Part shown: one piece after another, positions 46,510 to 56,633 of the stretch | How the letters are laid out: the number at the start of each line of letters is the position of its first letter | Position numbering within the stretch: the stretch's first letter is position 1 | Assembly: GCF_042653765.1 (NCBI RefSeq) | Contig: NZ_JBHSEZ010000001.1 | Span: forward strand, 620,001-684,000 | DNA: 64,000 nucleotides | Direction of reading: 5' to 3' | From: Castellaniella denitrificans | GTDB taxonomy: Bacteria > Pseudomonadota > Gammaproteobacteria > Burkholderiales > Burkholderiaceae_B | Made by a program: the position numbers and the translations under genes | Notes under the pieces: generated by a model | The model's input: the letters and a program-made list of their open reading frames with translations, nothing else | What the model was told of the DNA's origin: nothing | The model's database searches: none

Positions 46510-47855
46510 GCAAGACTCTCGTTTCCATCGCGCTCTGGGCACTGGGCGGCTGGCTGCTGGGCGCCTGGCTGGGCGCCGCCACCGGCTGGGCCGTCTTCGC
46601 CCTGGGCCTGCTGCTGATGGTCCTCGCCAGCGGCCTGCAGCTGTCGCGCATCGCCCGCTGGGTGCGCGCCATCGACGAGCCGCCGCCGCCCTCGGTCGGC
46701 CCATGGGACGAGATCCTGGCGCCCATCTACCGCAAGCTGAAGCAGAACCGCCTGGATCTGCAGGACCGCACGCGCAGCTTCCATCGCGCCCTGCTGGCCG
46801 CCGAGGCCCTGCCCGACGGCGCCCTGACGCTGGATCCCGACAAGTCCCTGCAGTGGTGCAACCAGACGGCGGCGAACCACCTGGGGCTGGACCTGGAACG
46901 GGACCGCGGCCACAGCATCCTCAACATCGTGCGCGCGCCCGAATTCGCCCGCTACGCCGACCAGGAAGCCTGGGACCGTCCCCTGATCCTGCACCTGGGG
47001 AGCGACGGCCGGGCCCGCACCCTGTCGCTGCACCTGGCTCCCTACGGGGTCGGCCAGTTCCTGATGGTCACGCGCGACATCACCCAGATCGAGCGGCTGG
47101 AGAACACCCGCAAGGACTTCGTCGCCAACGTGTCCCACGAACTGCGCACGCCGCTCACCGTGCTGTCGGGTTTCGTGGAAACCCTGCAGGACATGCCCGG
47201 CGACGCCCTGACCGACGAGCAGCGCCGCCACTACCTGGACTTGATGGCGCAGCAGGCCCGCAACATGCAGGCCCTGGTATCCGACTTGCTGACCCTGTCC
47301 TCGCTGGAATCGACCCCCAACCGGGAAGGCGGCCCCGTCCCCGTCACGGCCCTGGTGCGCACCGCTCTGGCCCAGGCGCAGGCCCTGTCAGGCGGGCGGC
47401 ACACCTTCGACGTCCGGCTGGACGAGACCCTGCGCATCCGCGGCCAGGACACCGAGCTGGCCTCGGCGATCGGCAACCTGCTGACCAACGCCGTGCGCTA
47501 CACCCCGGCGGGCGGCGCCATCACGATCCTGTGGGAATCGACGCCGGACGGGGGGGCCGTCTACCGGGTCCGGGACACCGGCATCGGCATCGACCCGGCC
47601 GACATCCCGCGCCTGACGGAACGCTTCTTCCGGGTCGACCGGGGCCGTTCGCGCGCCACCGGCGGCACCGGCCTGGGGCTGGCCATCGCCAAGCACGTCG
47701 CCATGCGCCACGAAGCCGCGCTGGACATCCAGAGCACACCGGGCGAAGGCAGCGTCTTCAGCATCCTGTTTCCGGCGGCGCGCGTGTGCCCGCCCGCCGA
47801 TCCCCTGGCCCCGCCGGCGCGGGACCCGGCGGACTCGTCCGCGCGGGCGGCCTGA
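46506..47855 (+). CDS. phoR: Phosphate regulon sensor histidine kinase
   Basis: A 449-residue membrane sensor kinase. Two N-terminal membrane segments (about 8-45) are followed by a PhoR-specific region, a PAS-like domain (about 95-190), a HisKA domain with the phospho-acceptor His211 in NVSHELRTPL, and the HATPase domain (NLLTNAVRYT, DTGIGID, GGTGLGLAI). Start and phoB stop overlap by four bases (ATGA). The Pro/Ala-rich C-terminal tail (about 425-449) is unusual but not alarming. It converges on ilvA with a 26-nt gap. Confidence 0.94.
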   Translation: MSKTLVSIALWALGGWLLGAWLGAATGWAVFALGLLLMVLASGLQLSRIARWVRAIDEPPPPSVGPWDEILAPIYRKLKQNRLDLQDRTRSFHRALLAAEALPDGALTLDPDKSLQWCNQTAANHLGLDLERDRGHSILNIVRAPEFARYADQEAWDRPLILHLGSDGRARTLSLHLAPYGVGQFLMVTRDITQIERLENTRKDFVANVSHELRTPLTVLSGFVETLQDMPGDALTDEQRRHYLDLMAQQARNMQALVSDLLTLSSLESTPNREGGPVPVTALVRTALAQAQALSGGRHTFDVRLDETLRIRGQDTELASAIGNLLTNAVRYTPAGGAITILWESTPDGGAVYRVRDTGIGIDPADIPRLTERFFRVDRGRSRATGGTGLGLAIAKHVAMRHEAALDIQSTPGEGSVFSILFPAARVCPPADPLAPPARDPADSSARAA

Positions 47856-47881
47856 GCGCGGCCAGGGAAGCCTGAACGCGG

Positions 47882-49390
<1,509 letters not shown>

Positions 49391-49443
49391 GGCGCGGACG
49401 GCAGCAATTGGACACGGAATCGAAAAGAATATCATAGGGATGA

Positions 49444-49486
49444 GTCCGGACACGGGCCAGTCCCTGCGGACTGGCCCGTGCCGGAC
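49444..49486. repeat. Long hairpin in the ilvA/GGDEF spacer
   Basis: Arms gtccgg-(a)-cacgggccagtcc (49444-49463) and ggactggcccgtg-ccggac (49468-49486) form a 19-bp stem with one bulged A and a ctgc tetraloop. It lacks a U-tract on both strands, so it is not a simple terminator. It stands directly before the first copy of the tandem repeat, sharing one base. Confidence 0.85.
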
Positions 49487-49592
49487 GAATCCGAGCCGCG
49501 TGCAAGCGGCGAGGTGGAGAGCCATCCCGGCTTGAGATTCAGTGCCAGTCGAATCCGAGCCGCCTGCAAGCGGCGAGGTGGAAAGCTATCCC
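49486..49592. repeat. Tandem pair of 43-nt repeats with internal hairpins
   Basis: Two copies, 49486-49528 and 49550-49592, are identical at 40 of 43 positions with a 64-base period. Each begins cgaatccgagccgc and contains the arms gccgc and gcggc around a six-base loop (ntgcaa), followed by gaggtgga. They lie upstream of the diguanylate cyclase gene start at 49713. The rest of the 49391-49712 spacer shows only the ribosome site agggaga (49698-49704). Confidence 0.85.
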
Positions 49593-49712
49593 CCGTCACT
49601 TCCCCCAGGCTCGACAAACCGGATGGCGCGCCGTAAAGTTCTGTCACCTTATAAGCAAGCAGGCGGATTTCAGGCGCGGATCGCGCCGGGCACAGACAGG
49701 GAGAACCCTTCG

Positions 49713-51662
49713 ATGAGACTGTCCGCCGAACCGGGCGGCACCCGCAAGTCCCCGGTTTCCGGCAGGACGGGATTCCGGCTGCCCGGCCTGTCGCTTCTGC
49801 AGCTGCTGATCCTGGTGGCCGGGGCCGCCGCCATCGCCCTGATCTGGCTCGCCACCCTGCAGCGCTCCACCTTCGAGCGCGCCCAGGCCGTGGCCGCCGC
49901 CATGCGCTCCAACGCCAACCTGGCCATCGCCCTGGAGCAGCAGGTGACCCGCACCCTGAAAGAGGCCGAACAGGTCGCCGCCTTCGCCCGCCAGGAGTAC
50001 CTGCGCGACGGCCCCCGGCTGGACCTGACGCGCTGGGCCGAGCAGCACGTCATCCGGGACAGGGCCTTCACCATCCTCAGCGTCGTCGACGAGACCGGCG
50101 CCATCGTCACCAGCACGCAGGGCGCCAGCCACGTCAACTACGCCGACCGCGACTTCTTCACGCGGCAGCGCGACAACCGGGAAGACACGCTCTACCTGGA
50201 CCGGCCCGTCCTGGGCCGGATCTCGGGCCAATGGCGCATCCCCATGTCCCTGCGCATCCAGAAGCCGGACGGCGGCTTCGGCGGCGTGGTCGTCCTGTCG
50301 GTGGACCCGGCCAACCTGGCCACGCTCTATGGCGGGATCCGTCCGGGCCCCTCCGACATGCTGGAGATCGCCGGCCTGGACGGCGTCCTGCGCAGCCGCC
50401 TGATCGGCACGCACCCCACGTACGGCCTGGATTCCGGCAAGCACCCCTGGAACCTGCGCCAGGCCACCCAGCCGGAAGGCTCGTTCGTGGACGACGGCCA
50501 TTCGATCGACGGCGTCACCCGCATCATCAGCTACCGCACGATGAGCAGCTACCCGCTGATGATCACCGTCGGCTCGGACTACGCCGAAGTCCTGCGCCCC
50601 GCCCAGCAGCGCCGCGAGACCTACCTGCTCCTCGCGGGCGGCGCGACGGCCGCCCTGCTCGGGCTCGCCGTCCTGTTCCTCTTCCTGTCGCTGCGCCAGC
50701 GCGCGGCCACCGAGGCCCTGGAGGCCAACGAGGCCCTGTTCCGGGCCACCTTCCACCAGGCGGCCATGGGCATCGCCCGCGTCGCGCCCAACGGCCGCTT
50801 CCTGGAAGTGAACGAAAAATTCTGCCGGATGCTGGGCTATGACGCGCCCGAACTGCTGGACCGAACCCTGTTCGACCTGGTCGACCCGGGCGACCGGGAC
50901 GGGGCCCGCGCATTCCTGAAAGGCCGGCTGACGGCGCACTTCCTGGGCCCCCCGCCCGAGGTCGAGAAACCCTACCGGCGCCGCGACGGCAGCCTGCTCT
51001 GGGTCTGCGAAGCCCTCAGCGTCGTGCGCGACGCGGCCGGCCTGCCCGATTTCCTGGTGGCCGTCGTGCAGGACATCACGGCCCGCAAGAACCTGGAAAC
51101 CCGCCTGTCGCACGACGCCCTGCACGACTCGCTGACCGGCCTGCCCAACCGCGTCATGTTCCAGGACCGCTGCGCCCGGGCCCTGGAGGCGGCGAACCGC
51201 CACAACGGCCTGGCGGCCGTGCTGTACCTGGACTTGGACGGTTTCAAGGAAGTCAACGATAGCCACGGGCACGCGATGGGCGACATCCTGCTGCAGCAGG
51301 TGGCCCGGCGCCTCGAGCATTGCGTCCGCGCCGACTCCGAGGACACCGTGTCCCGCTTCGGCGGCGACGAGTTCGGCATCGTCCTGTCGGGCCTGGACAG
51401 CCTGGAAGGCTGCGAGCGCGTCGCCCGCACGATCCTGGACGCCCTGGCCCGGCCCTTCGACCTGGCCGACGACATCCAGGTGCGGATCTCGGCCAGCATC
51501 GGCGCGGCGATCCATCCCCGGCACGGCCGGGACCCGGACGCCCTGGTGGCCCATGCCGACGCCGCCATGTACGCGGCCAAGCACTCCGGCAAGAACCGGT
51601 TCCGCTGGGAACCCCTGCCCAACGCGCCCGTGGGTCAGAGCCCCTCGATGGCGCGGCCGTAG
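49713..51662 (+). CDS. dCache-PAS-GGDEF diguanylate cyclase
   Basis: A 649-residue membrane-bound signalling protein. TM1 is at about 25-48; a periplasmic double-Cache sensor (about 50-300; NYADRDFFTRQRDN and SYRTMSSYPLMITVG) follows; TM2 is at about 312-332; a PAS domain (about 345-465) and a GGDEF domain (about 480-640) complete it. The active-site motif is intact: RFGGDEF. The upstream inhibitory-site position reads DSED instead of RxxD, so product feedback may be weak. It would make cyclic di-GMP in response to a periplasmic small molecule. ATG 49713 has agggaga eight bases upstream. Confidence 0.93.
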   Translation: MRLSAEPGGTRKSPVSGRTGFRLPGLSLLQLLILVAGAAAIALIWLATLQRSTFERAQAVAAAMRSNANLAIALEQQVTRTLKEAEQVAAFARQEYLRDGPRLDLTRWAEQHVIRDRAFTILSVVDETGAIVTSTQGASHVNYADRDFFTRQRDNREDTLYLDRPVLGRISGQWRIPMSLRIQKPDGGFGGVVVLSVDPANLATLYGGIRPGPSDMLEIAGLDGVLRSRLIGTHPTYGLDSGKHPWNLRQATQPEGSFVDDGHSIDGVTRIISYRTMSSYPLMITVGSDYAEVLRPAQQRRETYLLLAGGATAALLGLAVLFLFLSLRQRAATEALEANEALFRATFHQAAMGIARVAPNGRFLEVNEKFCRMLGYDAPELLDRTLFDLVDPGDRDGARAFLKGRLTAHFLGPPPEVEKPYRRRDGSLLWVCEALSVVRDAAGLPDFLVAVVQDITARKNLETRLSHDALHDSLTGLPNRVMFQDRCARALEAANRHNGLAAVLYLDLDGFKEVNDSHGHAMGDILLQQVARRLEHCVRADSEDTVSRFGGDEFGIVLSGLDSLEGCERVARTILDALARPFDLADDIQVRISASIGAAIHPRHGRDPDALVAHADAAMYAAKHSGKNRFRWEPLPNAPVGQSPSMARP

Positions 51663-51735
51663 TCCGCCCGGAGCCGGGCACGGGCCGAGCCCCGGGCATG
51701 CGGACCGGCCCTGGCGCTCCGGCGGCGGAAGCGCC

Positions 51736-52677
51736 CTAGATGGCCTCTCCCGCCCCGACGCGATCCACGATCAGCCGGTAATGCTCAGGCCGGCGATGGC
51801 GCGCGAAATCGAAAATATTTTTTCTGAAATTTTCACCCATCGCCAGATCGATCGTGGCAGTGATGACCTCATCCTCTTCCGTGGCGGCCTGAGCCACGAT
51901 TTCACCCGCGGGCGACACGATCACGGAGCCTCCGATCAAGTGAAAGCCATCCTCGAAGCCGGTCTTTCCGGCGGCGGCCGCCCAGACGCAATTCTGATAA
52001 GCGCCCGATTGCATGGACAGCAAATGCGACTGCATGCGCAAATGCACCGGCTCCGGCCAGTGGATATTATGCGCGGGGGTGTTGTAGCCCAGCACGATCA
52101 ACTCGGCGCTCTGCAATCCCATGACACGCCAGGTTTCAGGCCAGCGGCGATCATTGCACAGGCACATGCCGGTACGGATGCCATCCATATTCCAGACCTT
52201 CCAGGTGTCTTCGCCGACATCGAAATACTTCTTTTCCAAATGCTGAAAAGGGGCGCCCGCTTTGTGGTCATCGTGTCCCGGCAAATGGATCTTCCGATAT
52301 TTGCCAACGATATTGGCCGATTTATCAACCAGGATCGAAGTGTTGTAGCGTTTACCCTCCGGGGTCAGTTCGGCATAGCCGAGGTAAAACCCGATACCCA
52401 GACGCCGAGCCTCATCGAACAGGGGCTGCACATCCGCGTTAGGCATCTTTTTTTCGAAATAACGCGCTTCGACGTCTTCAAGGGGCATCCAATAACGCGG
52501 AAAGAACGTGGTCAGGGCCAGCTCGGGAAACACCACGAATCCGGCCCCTCGGCCATGCGCCTCACGCAGCATGTCCAGCAAGCGCCTGACCACGCTTGCG
52601 CGGCTGTCGGCCAGATCGATACCTCCTATCTGGGCCACGGCCAGGCCGAATTTGCGGGAAGGTTTGTGTGCGTTCAT
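51736..52677 (-). CDS. N-carbamoyl-D-amino-acid hydrolase (D-carbamoylase)
   Basis: A 313-residue nitrilase-superfamily enzyme closely matching Agrobacterium-type D-carbamoylases. The catalytic triad is Glu52 in FPELALTTFFPRYW, Lys129 in GKYRKIHLPGH and Cys174 in MCLCNDRRWPE. The further segments FQHLEKKYFDVG, YNTPAHN and EDEVITATIDL match that subgroup. It would release D-amino acid, CO2 and ammonia from N-carbamoyl-D-amino acids. ATG 52677 has ggag five bases before it. It follows the racemase gene by 25 nt and belongs to the hydantoin cluster. Confidence 0.92.
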   Translation of the reverse strand: MNAHKPSRKFGLAVAQIGGIDLADSRASVVRRLLDMLREAHGRGAGFVVFPELALTTFFPRYWMPLEDVEARYFEKKMPNADVQPLFDEARRLGIGFYLGYAELTPEGKRYNTSILVDKSANIVGKYRKIHLPGHDDHKAGAPFQHLEKKYFDVGEDTWKVWNMDGIRTGMCLCNDRRWPETWRVMGLQSAELIVLGYNTPAHNIHWPEPVHLRMQSHLLSMQSGAYQNCVWAAAAGKTGFEDGFHLIGGSVIVSPAGEIVAQAATEEDEVITATIDLAMGENFRKNIFDFARHRRPEHYRLIVDRVGAGEAI

Positions 52678-52702
52678 ATGTGCTCCAGTTCCAAAATCCG
52701 AT

Positions 52703-53383
52703 TCAAAATCCCGGCGCCTGCCCAGCCACCCGCCCCATGGCCACGGCCACGGCCGCCAGGGTCGGATCCACGACCGGAACACCCAGGGCGTCTTCGAGCC
52801 AGGCACGGTATTGCGACATGCCGGCGCAGCCCAGCACCAACACATCGGCTCCGTCTTCCCGCACCAGCCGGCGGCCGACGGCCTGCATGCGCCGCCGGGT
52901 GGCTTCGGCATCCCGCAGTTGGGCGACAGCGAGGTCCAGGGGGTATTCACCGGCAATGCGCGCAGCGATGCCGGCGGCGGCGTAGCCGCGCGCATGGCGG
53001 CCCATGAGGGTGGGCAATATGGCGATCACGCCCACTCGCCGCCCGAGAGCCAGGGCGGTCAGCAGACCGCACTCATTGATTCCCAGCACAGGCCGGACAG
53101 TCTTTTCACGCGCCAGATGAAGGCCGGGATCGCTGAAGCAGGCAATCACGAACGCGGCGGCGCAATCTCCCCGGCTCCGGGCCAGGTCATCGATCGTCCG
53201 CCCCACCAGCACGGCGGCCGCGGCCACGTCCTGTTCGTTCTGGATGCCGGCGGGTCCGTCATGCAACGTCATGCATTCGATGACCGGTCCACCCTTCAGT
53301 TGAAACGGCGCCAGACTTTCTTTCAGGCCCTGGGTGACATCCGTCAAACGATTCGGATTGATGACATAAATGGTTTTTTCCAT
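52703..53383 (-). CDS. hyuE: Hydantoin racemase (Asp/Glu racemase superfamily)
   Basis: A 226-residue cofactor-independent racemase. The two catalytic cysteines are Cys82 in ACFSDPG and Cys186 in LGCAGMS. INPNRLTDVTQGL at the N-terminus and GLLTALALGRRVGVIAI fit the hydantoin/allantoin racemase group. With a D-hydantoinase and D-carbamoylase nearby, racemisation of 5-substituted hydantoins is the best reading; allantoin racemase is the main alternative. It diverges from the LysR gene and is cotranscribed with the D-carbamoylase. Confidence 0.9.
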   Translation of the reverse strand: MEKTIYVINPNRLTDVTQGLKESLAPFQLKGGPVIECMTLHDGPAGIQNEQDVAAAAVLVGRTIDDLARSRGDCAAAFVIACFSDPGLHLAREKTVRPVLGINECGLLTALALGRRVGVIAILPTLMGRHARGYAAAGIAARIAGEYPLDLAVAQLRDAEATRRRMQAVGRRLVREDGADVLVLGCAGMSQYRAWLEDALGVPVVDPTLAAVAVAMGRVAGQAPGF

Positions 53384-53462
53384 AACCGCCCCATAACGTT
53401 CCGATTCATTCTATCGTTGAAACCGCAATATATTGATATACTCATTTGTCCCTCGGCATTAA

Positions 53463-53477
53463 CCTTTTGTTATGGGC
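53463..53477 (+). promoter_or_regulatory. CCTTTT-GTTATGGGC element before the LysR gene
   Basis: This element lies between the racemase and LysR genes. Related sequences recur at 59064-59079 and 59172-59187 in the hydantoinase/DadA spacer. It is a candidate operator of the local LysR protein. Confidence 0.45.
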
Positions 53478-53487
53478 TCCGCAGGCC

Positions 53488-54372
53488 ATGAATCTCAAGC
53501 AGATCAATACCTTCCGAGCCATCATGATCACCGGCACCATCAGTTCGGCAGCCAAGCTGCTATTCGTTTCGCAACCGGCGGTCAGCCGCCTGCTTGCGCA
53601 TACCGAGCAGCAACTGGGTTATCCTTTATTCGAACGCATCAAGGGCCGGCTGTATCCCACCACCGAAGCGCGCCTGCTCTTCAATGAAGTGCAATCGGTT
53701 TACAGCGGCATTACGCGCATCTCCGCTCTGGCCCACCAGTTGGGTGAGAAAAAACAAGGCCTGTTGGGCATCGTCAGCAGCCCCAGCCTCGGTCACGGCC
53801 TGATGCCGCGCTGCATCGAGCGATTCACCCACCAGCACCCGGGCGTCCGCATCCGTCTGCGAACGCTCACCTACGATGCGCTGGTCCGCAGCATCCTCGA
53901 CGGCGAAAGCGAAATCGGCTTGCTGTTCATGCCGGCCGCCCATCCCAATCTGAAATCCACCCAGGTCGGAGCCATTCCCCTGGTCTGCGTGCTGCCGGGC
54001 GGGCATCCACTGGCCGATCAACCGGCCATCGACCTGTCCGACCTGCGGGATCAGGCCATGATCGCCTACCGCAGCGGATCGCCCCTGGCCAAGGTGCTGT
54101 CCGATCTGTTCGGCGAAGGCCGGGAACCCGAGCGTATTCTGGTCGAGGTCGATGCCCAGCAAAATGTCTGCGATCTGGTTTCACAGGGGCTTGGAGTCGG
54201 CATCGTGGATCAGGCTGTGGCCGCCGCCCAGACCAGCGACCGGCTCGTGGTAAGGCCCCTTCGGGACCGGCACACGCTGGAGCTCTATCTGGCCTGCTCC
54301 CGCTACGAACCGCTGCCCCTGCTGGCCCGCGCCTTTGGCCAGATCGTGGAGCAGGAAGCCGGTCTGCTCTGA
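53488..54372 (+). CDS. LysR-type regulator of the hydantoin cluster
   Basis: A 294-residue LysR regulator. The N-terminal winged HTH (1-60) reads MNLKQINTFRAIMITGTI then SAAKLLFVSQPAVSRLL, and resembles OccR/NocR-like regulators of opine or amino-acid catabolism. The effector domain occupies about 90-290. ATG 53488 gives the canonical N-terminus. It is transcribed away from the racemase gene and converges on the transporter operon. Control of the cluster is inferred from position and from the shared CCTTTT..ATGG element. Confidence 0.92.
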   Translation: MNLKQINTFRAIMITGTISSAAKLLFVSQPAVSRLLAHTEQQLGYPLFERIKGRLYPTTEARLLFNEVQSVYSGITRISALAHQLGEKKQGLLGIVSSPSLGHGLMPRCIERFTHQHPGVRIRLRTLTYDALVRSILDGESEIGLLFMPAAHPNLKSTQVGAIPLVCVLPGGHPLADQPAIDLSDLRDQAMIAYRSGSPLAKVLSDLFGEGREPERILVEVDAQQNVCDLVSQGLGVGIVDQAVAAAQTSDRLVVRPLRDRHTLELYLACSRYEPLPLLARAFGQIVEQEAGLL

Positions 54373-54454
54373 ACGGCGGGCAAGTCCGGTTCCCGCGCTC
54401 TTTCACGCCCGCGCCGCCCGATGGCGGGTTCGCGCAAAACGGTGCGACCCCGCC

Positions 54455-55135
54455 TCAATGGCTCGCTGCCGCGAGCTTGCGTTGCTCCAGCCGGCCCAGG
54501 TAACGCACGATGGGCAACAGAATGATCAAATAGAGGATCGCCGCCAGCACCAGCGGCGAAGGGTTGTACATCAGCGCCTGGGCATTGCGGGCCAGATACA
54601 GCATCTCGGGCAAGGATACGGCGCTGGCCAACGTGGTGAGCTTCACCACCTCGAGCGCATTGCTGATCAGATCGGGCATCACCGCCCGCGTGGCCTGGGG
54701 AATCTGCACGTGGACCAGTGCCTGCGCCCTCGACAGCCCCGTGGACCGGGCGGCTTCCATCTGCCCCTTGGGCACGCTTTCCAGGCCGGCGCGAAAGACT
54801 TCGCCAAAATAGGCGCTGGTGTTCAAAGTGAAGCACAAGGCCACGGCCACCAGCTTGGGCATGTCCAGATTCAGGAAGGGCAAGCCGAAATAGATGAAGA
54901 TCAGCAGCACCAGCGGCGGCAGGGAGCGGAAGATGTCGATGTACACCATCAGCGCCACCCGCAGGCCGCGGCAGCGCAGTTCTTGATGCATGACGGCGGC
55001 CATCAGGCCAAAGAACAGTCCCAGCGGAATCACCAGCGCCGACAACAGCACCGTCATCCATAAGCCTTCGAGCAGATAGGGAGCGACTTCCTGGTAGATG
55101 TCCAGGTTGAAGAAATTGTGAATGATTTCCTGCAC
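54455..55135 (-). CDS. Amino-acid-type ABC importer permease (second)
   Basis: A 226-residue inner-membrane permease of the polar amino acid uptake family. Four to five membrane segments are predicted, and the EAA loop is GLSRAQALVHVQIPQATRAV. It lies 12 nt after the first permease gene. Two unlike permeases with one ATPase and one binding protein are the usual make-up of this ABC family. It is the last gene of the minus-strand operon that starts with the hydantoinase. Confidence 0.92.
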   Translation of the reverse strand: MQEIIHNFFNLDIYQEVAPYLLEGLWMTVLLSALVIPLGLFFGLMAAVMHQELRCRGLRVALMVYIDIFRSLPPLVLLIFIYFGLPFLNLDMPKLVAVALCFTLNTSAYFGEVFRAGLESVPKGQMEAARSTGLSRAQALVHVQIPQATRAVMPDLISNALEVVKLTTLASAVSLPEMLYLARNAQALMYNPSPLVLAAILYLIILLPIVRYLGRLEQRKLAAASH

Positions 55136-55147
55136 GACGGACCCCTC

Positions 55148-55825
55148 CTAGTTTTTCCAGCGGAAGCGACGTTCCAGCAGGCGGCTGCCCACCACGATCG
55201 GCACGAAGATGACCAGGCAGCCCAGGGCCCCCAGGGTAAGCGGCGTGGCGTTGCCCAGGGTGCTGCTGGCCGTCTGGGAATTGTTCAGCACCTCGCTCAG
55301 TCCCACGATGGCGCCCAAGGCCGTGGCCTTGGTAATGGCGATCACTCGATTGGTCAGCGGCGGCACGGCCAGCTTGCAGGCCTGGGGGACGACGACGTAG
55401 AGCATGGATTGGAACCAGCTCATGCCCGTGGACCGAGCGGCCTCGGCCTGCCCCCTGGGAATGGACTGGATGCCGGCCCAGAAGATTTCCTCGGCAAAGG
55501 CGGTGAGCACCAGAGACAACGCAAGCCACGTGGCAAAAAAGGCCGACATCGACAGCCCGACGTACGGAAAGGCGAAGAACAGCACCATCAGCACCACCAG
55601 CGGCGGCATGGCTCGCATGACATCGGCGAAGGCGATGATGCAAACATTGAGAACCCGCGCGTGCAACGCGCGCACGAAGGCCAGCACCAGCCCCGCGGCC
55701 AATCCGGTGAGCGTGATGAGCACACCCAGCTGCACCGTGACCCACATCCCATGCAACACGGGATCGAAAGCCTGGCGGGCCACGTCCAGGTTGAAGAAGG
55801 CAAAGCGCAAGGCGGCGAGATCCAT
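55148..55825 (-). CDS. Amino-acid-type ABC importer permease (first)
   Basis: A 225-residue permease of the same family, with the EAA loop TGMSWFQSMLYVVVPQACKL and the preceding IPRGQAEAARS. It starts nine bases after the ATPase gene stop. It would form a heterodimeric channel with the 54455-55135 product. The substrate is probably a hydantoin-derived or N-carbamoyl amino acid, by context only. Confidence 0.92.
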   Translation of the reverse strand: MDLAALRFAFFNLDVARQAFDPVLHGMWVTVQLGVLITLTGLAAGLVLAFVRALHARVLNVCIIAFADVMRAMPPLVVLMVLFFAFPYVGLSMSAFFATWLALSLVLTAFAEEIFWAGIQSIPRGQAEAARSTGMSWFQSMLYVVVPQACKLAVPPLTNRVIAITKATALGAIVGLSEVLNNSQTASSTLGNATPLTLGALGCLVIFVPIVVGSRLLERRFRWKN

Positions 55826-55834
55826 GGAACGGCC

Positions 55835-56623
55835 TCAATAGTTGTGCGATACGCTGGACAGGAACGCCTTGGTGCGTTCATGCCTCGGATTGCCGAAGAC
55901 CTCTTTGGGCGGCCCCTGCTCGATGATGCTGCCACCATCCATGAACACCACCCGATCGGCGGCCGCCATGGCGAAGCTCATCTCATGAGACACCACGACC
56001 ATGGTCATGCCCCCCGCCTTGAGGTCTTTCATGACCTTCAGCACGCTGCCCACCAGTTCAGGGTCGAGCGCGCTGGTGGGCTCGTCGAACAACACGATCC
56101 TGGGGTACAGCGCCAAGGCGCGGGCGATGCCCACGCGCTGCTGCTGCCCCCCCGAGAGCTGGTCCGGGTAAAAATCCGCACGGTGGGCCAGACCCACCCG
56201 CTCCAAGGCTTCTCGAGCCCGCGACTCGGCCTCGGCCCTGGGCAACTTCTGCACCTTGCGCAGCGCCAGGGCAACATTGGACAGCACACTCATGTGCCGA
56301 TACAGATTGAAGTGCTGGAAGACCATCCCGATCTTCTGGCGAATGCGGTTCAAGTCGGCACGGGGCGCGGTGATCTCCTCACCGTCCACGATGATGGACC
56401 CGGACGAGCTTTCCTCCAGGCGATTGCAGCAGCGCAGCAGGCTGCTCTTGCCGGATCCGGACGGCCCGATGATGAAGACCATTTCACCGGCCTGCACGTC
56501 CAGGTCCACGCCCTTGAGCACCTCGTTATGACCATACTGCTTGTGCAGGCCTTTGATCCGCAGGATGGGCTCCGCCTGCGCGGCGGTGGCCGGCGTCGCG
56601 GCTATCTCGGTCGCCATGTTCAT
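55835..56623 (-). CDS. Amino-acid-type ABC importer ATPase
   Basis: A 262-residue ATP-binding subunit. Walker A GPSGSGKS is at residues 53-60, followed by the Q-loop in GMVFQHFNLY, the signature LSGGQQQRV, Walker B IVLFDEPTSALD and the switch His in VVVSHEMSF. ATG 56623 has gagga at good spacing and lies ten bases after the binding-protein stop. The extended N-terminus (about 1-18) is Ala/Thr-rich. Confidence 0.94.
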   Translation of the reverse strand: MNMATEIAATPATAAQAEPILRIKGLHKQYGHNEVLKGVDLDVQAGEMVFIIGPSGSGKSSLLRCCNRLEESSSGSIIVDGEEITAPRADLNRIRQKIGMVFQHFNLYRHMSVLSNVALALRKVQKLPRAEAESRAREALERVGLAHRADFYPDQLSGGQQQRVGIARALALYPRIVLFDEPTSALDPELVGSVLKVMKDLKAGGMTMVVVSHEMSFAMAAADRVVFMDGGSIIEQGPPKEVFGNPRHERTKAFLSSVSHNY

Positions 56624-56633
56624 GATGGGATCC

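Noticed and set aside
49444..49592. c-di-GMP (GEMM) or guanidine (mini-ykkC) riboswitch upstream of the GGDEF gene
   Set aside because: The conserved GEMM core and the ACGR loops of mini-ykkC are absent. The repeats are kept as an unassigned structure.
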